Made by a program: the position numbers and the translations under genes. Of a stretch of 55,756 nucleotides of DNA, positions 24,504 to 33,566 are shown piece by piece. Source of the DNA: Verrucomicrobiota bacterium (lineage in GTDB: Bacteria; Verrucomicrobiota; Verrucomicrobiia; Opitutales; Opitutaceae); assembly GCA_023443455.1 (NCBI GenBank), contig JAEZUE010000029.1:1-55756 (forward strand), read 5' to 3'. The number at the start of each line of letters is the position of its first letter. The first letter of the stretch is position 1. Under the pieces are notes generated by a model, which was not told the DNA's origin, made no database searches, and saw only the letters and a program-made list of their open reading frames with translations.

Positions 24504-25385
24504 ATGGCCGCAGCTCCCGTTTCGATCGACAACTCCGCCGGCGCCCGCCGCCGGCCCGGCTTGGTCGGATGGTTGCTGTTGAGCCCGATGCTTCTGTGGT
24601 TGGTGACCTTCGTCGTCGCCCCCACCGCCATCCTCTTCGTCTATTCCTTTTGCCAGCGCGATGGGCTTGGCCGCGTGGTGTTCGACTTCACCTGGTCGAA
24701 CTACGTGCGGATCATCGATCCGGTCTACCTTGGCATCTTCGGCCGCTCGCTCCTGTACGCCGGCCTCACCACCGGCCTCTGCTTGGTCGTCGGTTATCCG
24801 GTGGCCTTCTTCATCGGCCGCTCGCCGCCGGCCCGACGCTCCCAGCTGCTGCTGCTGGTGATGATCCCGTTCTGGATCAGCTTCCTGTTGCGTACCTATG
24901 CGTGGATCTCGCTGCTCAAGGGCGAGGGTCTCGTCAGCGCCACCCTGCAATGGATGCACCTGATCGCCGCCCCGCTCGACATCCTCTACACGCCCGCGGC
25001 GGTGGTGCTCGGCCTCGTCTACACCTATCTGCCGTTCATGATCCTGCCGATCTTCACGAGTGCCGAAAAGCTCGACAACTCGATGATCGAGGCCGCGCTC
25101 GACCTCGGCGCCGGCCCGCTGCGCGCCTTCACCCAGGTGATCATTCCGCTGACCCGCCCCGGCATCTTCGCGGGCGTGCTGCTCGTATTCGTACCGTCGA
25201 TCGGCATGTTCGCCGTCACCGACCTGATGGGCGGCGCCAAGGTGCCGATGATCGGCAATGTCATCCAGAACCAGTTCGGCCAGGCGCGCGACTGGCCCTT
25301 CGGTGCCGCGCTCGGCATCACCTTCCTGGCGCTGTTCGCGGTCGCCTTCTGGTTCCTCCACGGCCGCGACGAACAGCGCCGCTGA
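24504..25385 (+). CDS. potB: Polyamine ABC transporter permease PotB-like
   Basis: 293-aa permease with six membrane helices. PotB-branch marks are IPFWISFLLRTYAWISLLKG, VVLGLVYTYLPFMILPIFTS, the EAA loop MIEAALDLGAGPLRAFTQVI and DLMGGAKVPMIGNVIQNQF. It pairs with PotC to form the membrane channel. It follows the hairpin after potD. Confidence 0.92.
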   Translation: MAAAPVSIDNSAGARRRPGLVGWLLLSPMLLWLVTFVVAPTAILFVYSFCQRDGLGRVVFDFTWSNYVRIIDPVYLGIFGRSLLYAGLTTGLCLVVGYPVAFFIGRSPPARRSQLLLLVMIPFWISFLLRTYAWISLLKGEGLVSATLQWMHLIAAPLDILYTPAAVVLGLVYTYLPFMILPIFTSAEKLDNSMIEAALDLGAGPLRAFTQVIIPLTRPGIFAGVLLVFVPSIGMFAVTDLMGGAKVPMIGNVIQNQFGQARDWPFGAALGITFLALFAVAFWFLHGRDEQRR

Positions 25386-25425
25386 CACTTTCTCCGACCA
25401 ATCAGTCCCGAAACCGAATCCGATC

Positions 25426-26598
25426 GTGCCCGACAAACCACCCGACACCCAGCTCGAATGGGAATTCCGCCTCGCCCCGCGCGCCGTCGCGGCGACCGAG
25501 CGCACTCCGGTTTCGACCGAGACCATGGTCGACATCCGCGGCGTCACGAAGCGCTTCGGCGCGGTGACGGCGGTCGACAACGTCGATCTCACGATCCGCA
25601 AGGGCGAGTTCCTCACGCTGCTCGGCCCCTCCGGTTGCGGCAAGACCACGCTGCTGCGCCTCCTCTCCGGCTTCGAGACGCCGACCTCCGGGCAGATCCT
25701 GCTCGATGGGCAGGATGTCTCCCGGATTCCGCCGTACCGGCGCGATGTGAACCAGGTGTTCCAGAGCTACGCCATCTTCCCGCATCTCACCGTCGAGGAC
25801 AACATCGCCTTCGGCCTGAAGATGCGGCACCTCCCGCTGGACGAGCGGCGGGAGCGTGTCGCCGAAGCCACGAAACTCGTCTCGCTCGCCGGTCTCGAGA
25901 AGCGCCGCCCGCACGAGCTTTCCGGCGGCCAACGCCAACGCGTCGCCCTGGCCCGCGCGCTGGTCTGCCGCCCGAAGGTGCTGCTGCTCGACGAGCCGCT
26001 CTCCGCGCTCGATGCGAAACTGCGCCACGCGATGCAGCTCGAGCTCAAGCACCTGCAACGCCAGCTCGGCATCACCTTCGTGTTCGTGACCCACGACCAG
26101 GAGGAGGCCCTGATCATGTCGGACCGCATCGCCGTGATCCACCGCGGCCGTATCGATCAATTGGGCTCGGCGACCGAGATCTACCACCAGCCGGCCAGCG
26201 CGTTCACCGCCGACTTCATCGGCGAGGCCAACCTGCTCGACGCCGCGATCCTGGTGAACAACGGCACCACCGCGCAGCTCCGGTTGGCCGACGGCGCGGA
26301 TGTGACCGTGCGCTCCGCCGCCCTCCGGCCCGGTTCGGGCCGCGCGCTCGTGTCGGTGCGTCCGGAGAAGATCTACATCACGCGCACCAAGCCGGCGAAG
26401 GACAACACCTTCAAGGGCGTGATCGAGGAGGAGATCTTCCGTGGGGCGATGGACGAGCTGCGTATCCGCGTGGCGGGTGGGCTCGAGCTCATGGCCGTGG
26501 TCGCCAACGAGAGCGCGCACGAGCACGCCTGGCACAAGGGCGACACGGTCTACTGCGCGATCCACGCCGACGACATCGTGGTCGTGGAGCAGAAGTAG
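25426..26598 (+). CDS. potA: Polyamine ABC transporter ATPase PotA-like
   Basis: 390-aa importer ATPase. Walker A GPSGCGKTTLLR, Q-loop VNQVFQSYAIFPHLTV, signature LSGGQRQRVALARAL, Walker B VLLLDEPLSALD, switch FVTHDQEEAL; the C-terminal 110 residues form a TOBE domain (VSVRPEKIYI). GTG at 25426 is used; an ATG ~100 bp later would cut only a variable N-terminal leader. The stop is TAG within GTAG, followed by GGCGGGTC, but no clean REP stem follows. Confidence 0.92.
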   Translation: MPDKPPDTQLEWEFRLAPRAVAATERTPVSTETMVDIRGVTKRFGAVTAVDNVDLTIRKGEFLTLLGPSGCGKTTLLRLLSGFETPTSGQILLDGQDVSRIPPYRRDVNQVFQSYAIFPHLTVEDNIAFGLKMRHLPLDERRERVAEATKLVSLAGLEKRRPHELSGGQRQRVALARALVCRPKVLLLDEPLSALDAKLRHAMQLELKHLQRQLGITFVFVTHDQEEALIMSDRIAVIHRGRIDQLGSATEIYHQPASAFTADFIGEANLLDAAILVNNGTTAQLRLADGADVTVRSAALRPGSGRALVSVRPEKIYITRTKPAKDNTFKGVIEEEIFRGAMDELRIRVAGGLELMAVVANESAHEHAWHKGDTVYCAIHADDIVVVEQK

Positions 26599-27000
26599 GG
26601 CGGGTCGGAGGTGGGCCCGTGGGTCCGGATCGAGGAGGTGGACCCGGGAGCCGGCTTGCCGGCGCTGCGACCGCTTCGTCCGGATTCGGGCCGGAGGTCC
26701 CGGCGCGAGTTCCGTCTCCTTGGTGGCGGGAGATGAAGCGAAGGAGCCCCCCCCGCCCGGCGACCCGGTCATCGAGGCGACTCCCCTGTGGAGTTGCGCG
26801 CCTCCGTATCCACAAAACCGAATAACGTGACGGTCGTCGCGCTATTTTTCCCGGACGACGGGACGGGACTGGAAGACTGTTCCGGAACGTGGCGATGGCG
26901 GCCGGGGCCGTCGGCGGAGGACCGATGGTGGGAACTTCGACGAGTTTCCACTCTCCTGCGTGCCGCGGTTTCCGTCGCTGGACGGGTGGCCTCGGCAGGC
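26599..27000. other. Intergenic region between potA and the response regulator
   Basis: 402 bp between convergent genes with no credible gene. It holds a perfect hairpin GCCGGC-TT-GCCGGC (26650-26663) preceded by GGGA, close in form to the family-C REP at 43964-44044 but lacking GTAG, and GC-rich direct repeats of a GTGGRCCCG-like sequence just before it. No clear terminator for either gene. Confidence 0.5.
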
Positions 27001-27897
27001 TCAGGCTTTGGTCTTGGCCTTCGGCTTGGCTGTTTTCGCCGCCGGTTTCTTGGCGGGTTTAGCCTTGGCAGGCTGCGGGACCACGGCCACCGGCTCCGGG
27101 GTGGCGGTCGGCGCGGCGACACTGTGGCCGTTGCCGCCGGACTGGTCGCGGCCGAGCTGCGAGGTGCCCTGCGGGTCGTAGATGTAGCCGACGCCGTGGA
27201 TGGTGCGGAAGGAACAGAGCGAGATGCCGTGCGCCTCGAACAGGTCGCGCACCTTGACGATGTACTGGTCGAGCGAGCGGCTGCGCACATCGGCGTGGAT
27301 GCCCCAGACCGAGTGGATGAGCGCCTTGCGCGGGATGACCACGCCGGGGTGGTCGTTGAGGTAGGCGAGGATGCCGAGCTCCTTGCGGCCGATCTTCACC
27401 ACGGTGCGGCTGGGAAACTCGATCTCGAGGCGCAACGGGAGCACCTTGGCCCCGAGGAAGTCGAACGGCTCGTCGGTCACGCGCACGTTTTTGGCGACAT
27501 TGAGGTCGCCGGCGGTCTCGGCGCGGCGCAGCACGGCACGGATACGGGCGATCAGCTCGGGGTAGCTGAACGGCTTCACGATGTAATCGTCGCCGCCCAT
27601 CTCGTCGAGGCCCTTGATCTTCGAGCCTTCGGCGTTGGTGCCGGTCACGAAGATGGTGGGAATGCGGATATCGTCGTCGCGCAGTTCCTGGAGAAAGGCG
27701 AAGCCGCTCGAGTCCGGCAGGTTCAGGTCGAGCAGCATGAGGTTGGCGAAGTTGCGCTTGAGGAAGCGCGCCGCCGGGGCGCAACGGTAGTAGACCTGCG
27801 TCTGCATCCCGGCGTTTTCGAGATGTTCGGCGATGACGTTGGCGAGTTGTTCCTCGTCTTCGACAATCAGGATGAGCGGCTTGGAGATCCGTGGCAT
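27001..27897 (-). CDS. OmpR-family response regulator with basic histone-like tail
   Basis: 298 aa. Receiver domain (residues ~7-125): acidic pocket in LILIVEDEE, phosphoacceptor in LMLLDLNLPDSSG, FVTGTN and the conserved Lys in DYIVKPFSYPEL. Then an OmpR/PhoB winged helix (RKELGILAYLNDHPG, SVWGIHADVRSRSLDQYIVK, RTIHGVGYIYD). The last ~55 residues are low complexity, ending in a Lys/Ala/Pro run (KPAKKPAAKTAKPKAKTKA) like the C-terminal tail of histone H1. Such a tail is not part of the normal family length (~230 aa) and should add nonspecific DNA affinity. No partner kinase is adjacent. Confidence 0.9.
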   Translation of the reverse strand: MPRISKPLILIVEDEEQLANVIAEHLENAGMQTQVYYRCAPAARFLKRNFANLMLLDLNLPDSSGFAFLQELRDDDIRIPTIFVTGTNAEGSKIKGLDEMGGDDYIVKPFSYPELIARIRAVLRRAETAGDLNVAKNVRVTDEPFDFLGAKVLPLRLEIEFPSRTVVKIGRKELGILAYLNDHPGVVIPRKALIHSVWGIHADVRSRSLDQYIVKVRDLFEAHGISLCSFRTIHGVGYIYDPQGTSQLGRDQSGGNGHSVAAPTATPEPVAVVPQPAKAKPAKKPAAKTAKPKAKTKA

Positions 27898-28053
27898 GCT
27901 GGGAAGGTGGCGCGGCGGGCTGGTCGATCGGGGCGTGGGCGGGATTCTCCGCGGCGGCGAGTGTGGGGTCCGCTCCGCCGGGGTTGCACCCCTAGGGCTG
28001 CAGTCGGAGGGATAATTGTAAAAGAGTCAAAACCATATCCGGGAAACCCTGCT

Positions 28054-28079
28054 GCCCGAAAACCTTCGGGTTTTTGGGC
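28054..28079 (+). promoter_or_regulatory. UUCG-capped hairpin in the hisG leader
   Basis: GCCCGAAAACC (28054-28064) and GGTTTTTGGGC (28069-28079) form an 11-bp stem (one G-T pair) closed by C(TTCG)G, an exceptionally stable tetraloop. It ends 23 nt before the hisG ATG and contains an internal T5, so it may be a terminator/attenuator or a stabilising leader. No His-codon leader peptide is visible. Confidence 0.65.
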
Positions 28080-28102
28080 TTGTGCCCGTCCGGAGCGCCG
28101 GG

Positions 28103-28999
28103 ATGCATGAAGGGGTGTCCGAGACCAAACCACTCCTGATGCTGGGTCTGCCCAAGGGCAGCCTGGAAGAATCGACCAAAAACCTGTTCGCCAAGGCCGG
28201 TTTCAAGATCACGACGAGCTCGCGTTCCTATCGCCCCTCGATCGATGACCCCGAACTCGACGGACGTTTCATCCGCGCCCAGGAGGTCAGTCGCTATGTG
28301 GAGCATGGTTTCTTCGACTGCGGGCTCACCGGCCAGGACTGGATCCAGGAAAACGAGTCCGACGTGGTCGACGTGTGCGACCTGATCTACTCGAAGGCCT
28401 CCACCAAGAAGTCGCGCTGGGTGCTCTGCGTGCCCGAGGCCTCGTCGGTACAGAAGGCCGAGGATCTGGCCGGCAAACGCGTCGCCACCGAAATGGTCGG
28501 CACCGTGAAACGCTATTTCGAGAAGAAGGGCATCCAGGTCGACGTGGAATTCTCCTGGGGCGCCACCGAGGTGAAGGTGCCCGATCTGGTCGATGCGATC
28601 GTCGACATCACCGAGACCGGTTCCTCGCTGCGCGCGAACAAGCTGCGCATCGTCGACACCCTCATGGAGACGAACACCAAGTTCATCGCCAACAAGGCCA
28701 GCTGGGCCAATCCGGCCAAGCGCAAGAAGATCGAGACCATCGCCATGCTGCTGCAGGGCGCGCTCGAGGCCGGCAGCAAGGTGGGCCTCAAGCTCAACCT
28801 GCCCAAGGCCGCGCTCGAGCAGATGATCAAGACCCTTCCGTCGCTGCGCAATCCCACCATCTGCCCGCTCTCCAATCCCGAGTGGGTCGCGCTCGAGACC
28901 ATCATCGACGAGTCCGTCGTGCGCGAGATCATCCCCCAGCTCAAGACCCTCGGCGCCGAGGGCATCGTCGAGTATCCGCTCAACAAGGTCGTCTACTGA
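28103..28999 (+). CDS. hisG: ATP phosphoribosyltransferase, long form
   Basis: First enzyme of histidine synthesis: joins ATP and PRPP. At 298 aa it is the long, homohexameric form with a C-terminal ACT-like regulatory domain, so no HisZ is needed. Visible: LGLPKGSLEESTKNLFAKAG, DCGLTGQDWIQE, LAGKRVATEMVGTVKRYFE, DAIVDITETGSSLRAN (PRPP loop) and C-terminal LPSLRNPTICPLSN. ATG at 28103 has GGAG 7 nt upstream; a GTG at 28082 would lie just after the UUCG hairpin. No other his gene is nearby. Confidence 0.95.
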   Translation: MHEGVSETKPLLMLGLPKGSLEESTKNLFAKAGFKITTSSRSYRPSIDDPELDGRFIRAQEVSRYVEHGFFDCGLTGQDWIQENESDVVDVCDLIYSKASTKKSRWVLCVPEASSVQKAEDLAGKRVATEMVGTVKRYFEKKGIQVDVEFSWGATEVKVPDLVDAIVDITETGSSLRANKLRIVDTLMETNTKFIANKASWANPAKRKKIETIAMLLQGALEAGSKVGLKLNLPKAALEQMIKTLPSLRNPTICPLSNPEWVALETIIDESVVREIIPQLKTLGAEGIVEYPLNKVVY

Positions 29000-29094
29000 C
29001 CCTTCCCCGTCCGCGCGCCGGAGGCTGTGGCCGCCGGCGGCGGACCGCGCGAGATTCCTCGCCTCGCGCCCGACCGATCGCGAGGATCGCCCCC

Positions 29095-29973
29095 GTGAGC
29101 ACCGTCACTCTCGGACTCCTCCAACACACTTGCGTGCCCGACCCGGAGACCAATCTCCGGTGCACGCTCGCCCAGGCCGACGCCGCCGCGGCCGCCGGGG
29201 CGCAGATCATCTGCACCCAGGAACTCTTCCGCTCGCAGTATTTCTGCCAGAGCGAGGACTATGCGCACTTCCACCTCGCCGAGCCCGTGCCGGGCCGCAC
29301 GACCGAGCTGTTCCAGGAGTTGGCGAAACGCCGCGGCGTGGTCGTCATCGCCTCGCTCTTCGAGCGCCGCGCGCCCGGCCTCTACCACAACACCGCGGCG
29401 ATCATCGATGCCGACGGCTCGCTGCTGGGCACGTACCGGAAGATGCACATCCCGGACGATCCGCTCTTCTACGAGAAGTTCTATTTCACCCCCGGCGACA
29501 CCGGCTTCCGCGCTTGGCAGACCCGCTTCGGCCGCATCGGGGTGCTGATCTGCTGGGATCAGTGGTACCCGGAGGCCGCCCGCCTCACCGCGCTGGCCGG
29601 CGCCGAGATCCTCTTTTATCCGACCGCGATCGGCTGGCACCCGCAGGAGAAGGCGCAGCTTGGTGCGAAGCAGCACGGCGCGTGGGAGACGATCCAGCGC
29701 GGCCATGCCGTGGCCAACGGCTGCTACGTCGCCGCCATCAACCGCGTCGGCCACGAGGCCCCGGCCGGGGGCGATGGCTTGGAATTTTGGGGACAAAGTT
29801 TCGTGGCCGGGCCGCAGGGCGAGCTGCTCGCGAAGGCCTCCGCGGCGAAGGACGAGACGCTGCTCGTGCCCGTCGATCTCGCGGCGCTCGACGACTTGCG
29901 TTGCCACTGGCCGTTTCTTCGCGACCGTCGGATCGACGCCTACGGCGATCTCACGCAACGTTTCCTCCGCTGA
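29095..29973 (+). CDS. aguB: N-carbamoylputrescine amidase
   Basis: 292-aa nitrilase-superfamily enzyme converting N-carbamoylputrescine to putrescine, CO2 and ammonia. The Glu-Lys-Cys triad is visible: Glu in IICTQELFRSQYF, Lys in YRKMHIPDDPLFYEKFYF, Cys in VLICWDQWYPEAARL. The IPDDP...FYEKFYFTPGD segment marks the AguB branch. Start is GTG at 29095. It is 9 bp upstream of aguA, so the two form an operon. Confidence 0.95.
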   Translation: MSTVTLGLLQHTCVPDPETNLRCTLAQADAAAAAGAQIICTQELFRSQYFCQSEDYAHFHLAEPVPGRTTELFQELAKRRGVVVIASLFERRAPGLYHNTAAIIDADGSLLGTYRKMHIPDDPLFYEKFYFTPGDTGFRAWQTRFGRIGVLICWDQWYPEAARLTALAGAEILFYPTAIGWHPQEKAQLGAKQHGAWETIQRGHAVANGCYVAAINRVGHEAPAGGDGLEFWGQSFVAGPQGELLAKASAAKDETLLVPVDLAALDDLRCHWPFLRDRRIDAYGDLTQRFLR

Positions 29974-29982
29974 TCCTTCTGC

Positions 29983-31059
29983 ATGCCCTCCCCACGCGCC
30001 AGTCAGCCCGCCACCTCGATCCCCGCCGACACGCCGGCGACGCTCGGTTTCCGCATGCCGGCGGAGTGGGAGCCCCAGAAGGCGATCTGGCTGTCGTGGC
30101 CGCACAAGCGCAAGACCTGGCCCGGTCAGTTCCGCCCGATCCCGCCGACCTTCGCCAAGGTCGTGGCGGCGCTCAGTCGTTTCGAACCGGTCTGCATCAA
30201 CGCCGCCACCGCGCTCCAGCCGCGCGCGAAGGAGCTGTGCGAAAAGGCCGGAGCGCAGATGTCGCGGGTGCGGTTCTACAACCACCCGACCAACGACACC
30301 TGGTGCCGCGACCACGGCCCGATTTTCGTCAAACATCGCGCAACCGGCGAGGTCGCCCTCACCGACTGGGAGTTCAACGCCTGGGGCGGCAAACACCTGC
30401 CCTGCGATGCCGACAATGCCGTGCCGGTGGCGATGGCGAAGCGCCTCAAACTGCGCCGTTTCGAGCGGCCGATCGTGCTCGAGGGCGGCTCGCTCGACGT
30501 CAACGGCGAGGGCCTGCTGCTCACCACCGAGCAGTGCCTGCTCAACGAGAACCGCAATCCGCACCTTTCCCGCGCGCAGATTGAGCAGCACCTGCGCGAC
30601 GGTCTCGGCGTCGACACGGTCCTGTGGCTGGGCCGCGGCCTGGTCGGCGACGACACCGACGGCCATGTCGACGACCTCACACGCTTCTTCAAGGCCGACG
30701 GCATCGTCACCGCGGTCGAGCGCAACAAGCGCGACGCCAACTTCGCCGCGCTCGACGACAACCTCCGCCGACTCCGGAAAATGCGTACACCGGCCGGCCG
30801 GCCCTTCGAGCTGGTCGAGTTGCCGATGCCGAAGCGGGTCGCCTTCCAGGGCATCCGGGTGCCGGCCAGCTATGCGAACTTCCTCGTGCTCAATGGCGCG
30901 GTGCTCGTGCCGACGTTCCGGCAGCCCAAGAGCGACGATCGTGCCTGCGCGATCCTCGGCGCCTGTTTTCCCGGCCGCGAGATCGTGCCGATCGACTGCT
31001 ACCACCTGATCTGGGGCCGCGGCTCGCTGCACTGCATCTCGCAGCAACAGCCCGCGTGA
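29983..31059 (+). CDS. aguA: Agmatine deiminase
   Basis: 358-aa guanidino-modifying enzyme turning agmatine into N-carbamoylputrescine. It has FRMPAEWEPQKAIWLSWPH, NDTWCRDHGPIFV, LEGGSLDVNGEG, GHVDDLTRFF and the catalytic Cys in RGSLHCISQQQPA at the very C-terminus. With aguB it completes agmatine to putrescine; the polyamine ABC transporter lies 3 kb upstream. Arginine decarboxylase is not in the window. Confidence 0.96.
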   Translation: MPSPRASQPATSIPADTPATLGFRMPAEWEPQKAIWLSWPHKRKTWPGQFRPIPPTFAKVVAALSRFEPVCINAATALQPRAKELCEKAGAQMSRVRFYNHPTNDTWCRDHGPIFVKHRATGEVALTDWEFNAWGGKHLPCDADNAVPVAMAKRLKLRRFERPIVLEGGSLDVNGEGLLLTTEQCLLNENRNPHLSRAQIEQHLRDGLGVDTVLWLGRGLVGDDTDGHVDDLTRFFKADGIVTAVERNKRDANFAALDDNLRRLRKMRTPAGRPFELVELPMPKRVAFQGIRVPASYANFLVLNGAVLVPTFRQPKSDDRACAILGACFPGREIVPIDCYHLIWGRGSLHCISQQQPA

Positions 31060-31078
31060 ACGTGTATTCGTGACGTTG

Positions 31079-31098
31079 GGGCGCCGCAAGCGGCGCCC
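31079..31098. repeat. Solo family-A REP hairpin
   Basis: GGGCGCCGC-AA-GCGGCGCCC, a 9-bp perfect stem identical (reverse-complemented loop) to the RAYT-flanking hairpin. The expected adjacent GTAG is absent. A degenerate second copy may follow near 31140-31160. It lies 19 bp after aguA. Confidence 0.75.
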
Positions 31099-31231
31099 GG
31101 GCGGCGAGGGAGGCGAGGGGGGCGCCGCCGCAGCCAAGGGCGTCGGCCAGCGACGCATCTGCCGCAGGCGGGCGGGCGTGAGCAGGCTCGCCGAGCTCCG
31201 GAAAAATCGTTTCTCTCCCTCGACCACTCCC

Positions 31232-31684
31232 ATGCAGACCCGATTCCCTTCTCTTGTGCTCGCCCTTGTGGCGCTGTTGTTCACCGCCGGTTGCGAGACC
31301 ATCGGCGAGCCGTTGGCCACGCGCTTCGATCGACCGCCGGTGGAGCGGGTGTACGAGGCTCCGGAGACGCGGGTGTTCGAGGCGGCGGTGGCGGCGCTCA
31401 AGGAGATGGGCTACACGATCCGCTCGGCCCGCCCGCGCACCGGCGAGATCGAGGCCTACGGCCGGCTCGGCATCGACGACAGCTTCAGCGCCTCGTCGCA
31501 GCACAACTGCCGTGCCCGGGTATTGGAGACGGCGGAGGGCGTCACCAAGGTCGAGTTCGAGGTGCGCCGCCAGGTCGAGGAGCGCACGGGCGCGGGCCTG
31601 TACCGGCAGAGCGAGCAGGAGATGCCCGAGGGCGGCATCCACGAGCGCTTCTTCCTCGAGCTGGAGAGCCGGCTGCGCGACTGA
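31232..31684 (+). CDS. Small lipoprotein of unknown function
   Basis: 150 aa. The signal peptide ends in a lipobox (LLFTAGC, Cys at residue 20), so the mature protein should be lipid-anchored. The body has VYEAPETRVFEAAVAALKEM and GYTIRSARPRTGEIEAYGRL, an alternating alpha/beta pattern like small verrucomicrobial DUF3568-type lipoproteins; that family name is a guess. No operon partner is evident. Confidence 0.8.
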   Translation: MQTRFPSLVLALVALLFTAGCETIGEPLATRFDRPPVERVYEAPETRVFEAAVAALKEMGYTIRSARPRTGEIEAYGRLGIDDSFSASSQHNCRARVLETAEGVTKVEFEVRRQVEERTGAGLYRQSEQEMPEGGIHERFFLELESRLRD

Positions 31685-31722
31685 CGAGTCCATGCGCCGG
31701 TCGGCGCGCCCACCGGAAACGG

Positions 31723-32796
31723 TCACGGCACGCCTGCGGCGTGCAACAGTTTCACGCTGAGATAGCCGAGCGTGCCGGTGACGGGCAGGGTGAGCACCCA
31801 GGCCCAGACGATCCGGCCGACCACGCCCCACTTCACCGCGCTGAAGCGCTTCACCGCGCCCACGCCCATGATGGTGGTGGAGATGACGTGGGTGGTGGAT
31901 AACGGGATACCCAGTTTGGAGGCGATGAAGATGATGCCGGCGGCGGTGGTTTCGGCGGCGAAACCGTGCACGGGCTGCAGCTTGACCATCTTGTGCCCCA
32001 TGGTCCGGATGATGCGCCAGCCGCCCGCGGCGGTGCCGGCGGCCATCGTCAACGCGCACACGACCATGATCCAGCGCGGCACGTTCTTGTCGGGCATGTG
32101 GAGGAACGACAGCCAGCCGGGCAGGTCGTCGAGCACATGGGCCTGGGTGGCGGTGAAGAGCGAGAGGGTGATGATGCCCATCGTCTTCTGCGCGTCGTTG
32201 GCTCCGTGGCTGAAGCCCATCCAGCCGGCGCTGACCAGCTGCAGCTTGCCGAAGGTCAGGTTCACGAAGCGCGGCGTGCGTTTCCGCAGGACGATCAGGA
32301 GCAGGACCATCAGCAGGGCGGCGAAGAAGAAACCCGCCACCGGCGACACGACCATCGGCATCACGATCTTGGGCCAGAGGCCGACATGGACGTGCTTGAC
32401 CGGGTCGAGTATCGACCAGTGCAACACGGTCCAGCGGCCGTCGGCGGTGGCCAGCGCGGCGCCGCACAGCCCGCCGATGATGGCGTGGCTCGAGCTCGAG
32501 GGCAGGCCGAGCCACCAGGTCAGGAGGTTCCACGAGATGGCGGCGAGCAGCGCCGCCAGGATCGTGGTCTGGGTGACGGCATCGGCGTCGACCAGGCCGG
32601 AATGGATCGTCTTGGCGACGGTGGTGCCCACGAGCAGGGCGCCGGCCAGATTGGTGGTCGCCGCCAGCAGGATGGCCTGCCGCGGAGTGAGTACCCGCGT
32701 GCTCACGACGGTCGCGATGGAGTTCGCGGTGTCGTGGAAGCCGTTGATGTACTCGAACGCGAGCGCGGCGACGAGGACGAGGATGAGCACGGTCAT
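31723..32796 (-). CDS. pit: PiT-family inorganic phosphate transporter
   Basis: 357-aa low-affinity metal-phosphate symporter with about ten membrane helices. The two inverted family motifs are visible: FEYINGFHDTANSIATVVST near the N-terminus and GFSHGANDAQKTMGIITL in the second half; GLPSSSSHAIIGGLCGA and LGIPLSTTHVISTTIMG are the repeated re-entrant motifs. It starts 10 bp after a DUF47 protein, its usual partner. Confidence 0.95.
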   Translation of the reverse strand: MTVLILVLVAALAFEYINGFHDTANSIATVVSTRVLTPRQAILLAATTNLAGALLVGTTVAKTIHSGLVDADAVTQTTILAALLAAISWNLLTWWLGLPSSSSHAIIGGLCGAALATADGRWTVLHWSILDPVKHVHVGLWPKIVMPMVVSPVAGFFFAALLMVLLLIVLRKRTPRFVNLTFGKLQLVSAGWMGFSHGANDAQKTMGIITLSLFTATQAHVLDDLPGWLSFLHMPDKNVPRWIMVVCALTMAAGTAAGGWRIIRTMGHKMVKLQPVHGFAAETTAAGIIFIASKLGIPLSTTHVISTTIMGVGAVKRFSAVKWGVVGRIVWAWVLTLPVTGTLGYLSVKLLHAAGVP

Positions 32797-32806
32797 GGCC
32801 GCGGCC

Positions 32807-33442
32807 TCAGGAGTACTTCAGGACGATCTGGAACACCACGTTGCCGGCGTCGCGGCAGCGATCGATCACCTTCTCGAACATCTCGTGGAACTCGCGCAGC
32901 ACGACGAACTGTTTGGCGTCGTAGGGGCCGGTGTAGAGCTCCTTCATGAGCTCGAGCATGAGCTTGTCGGCCTCGCCCTCGGCGTGTTGCAGGCGCTCGT
33001 TGGCATCCTGGATCTTCTCGAGCCGGGCACCGTGGCGTAGTTGCTTGACCATGAAGATGACGGAGTCGGCCGCCTGCTCGATCAACCGCACTTGGCGCTG
33101 CATCTGTGCGCGCGGCATCGGGCCCGGGTAGATCGAGAGCCGCTCCACCACCTTCTCGACTCCCTTGGGTATCCGGTAGAGGGCGGAGGAGAGGTGCTCG
33201 ATGTCCTCGCGCTCGAGCGGGGTGACGAACGTCTTGCAGAGCTCCTCGGTGATCTGCGAGGTGATCCGTTTGTCCTTGCGGCGGCTGAGGATGAACTCGT
33301 CGAGGTTCCCGCGTTTTCCGATGTCGTCGACCTGGGAGAGGTACTTGCCGAGCAGCGCCGTGCTGGCCTTGGCCTCTTCGGCGCTGGCTTCGAGCAGGTC
33401 GAAGAATTTCTCGTCTTTGCCGAGGAGCTTGCGGAGCGACAT
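32807..33442 (-). CDS. DUF47 / PhoU-like phosphate-transport regulator
   Basis: 211-aa all-helical cytosolic protein of the DUF47 (YkaA) family, commonly coupled to pit. It reads MSLRKLLGKDEKFFDLLEAS, then TPLEREDIEHLSSALYRI with the conserved E-x-ED-I and D residues thought to bind metal, and C-terminal LREFHEMFEKVIDRCRDAGN. Start ATG at 33442. It is first in a two-gene operon with pit. Confidence 0.92.
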   Translation of the reverse strand: MSLRKLLGKDEKFFDLLEASAEEAKASTALLGKYLSQVDDIGKRGNLDEFILSRRKDKRITSQITEELCKTFVTPLEREDIEHLSSALYRIPKGVEKVVERLSIYPGPMPRAQMQRQVRLIEQAADSVIFMVKQLRHGARLEKIQDANERLQHAEGEADKLMLELMKELYTGPYDAKQFVVLREFHEMFEKVIDRCRDAGNVVFQIVLKYS

Positions 33443-33566
33443 AGGCCCGCCATTCAAGCGGAACCGGCTGCCGGATGAGAAGCGGGTTTTTGCGGCTCGG
33501 GCGATTTGCGAGCCCCGCCGTGCGCGGCTTTCCGCGGAGCTCTCGCTCCCAACACCACGGAGAAAA

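Noticed and set aside
26596..26640. Fourth case of a REP-supplied stop codon at potA
   Set aside because: GTAG is present at the stop, but the following GGCGGGTC has no convincing complementary arm, so it was not counted.
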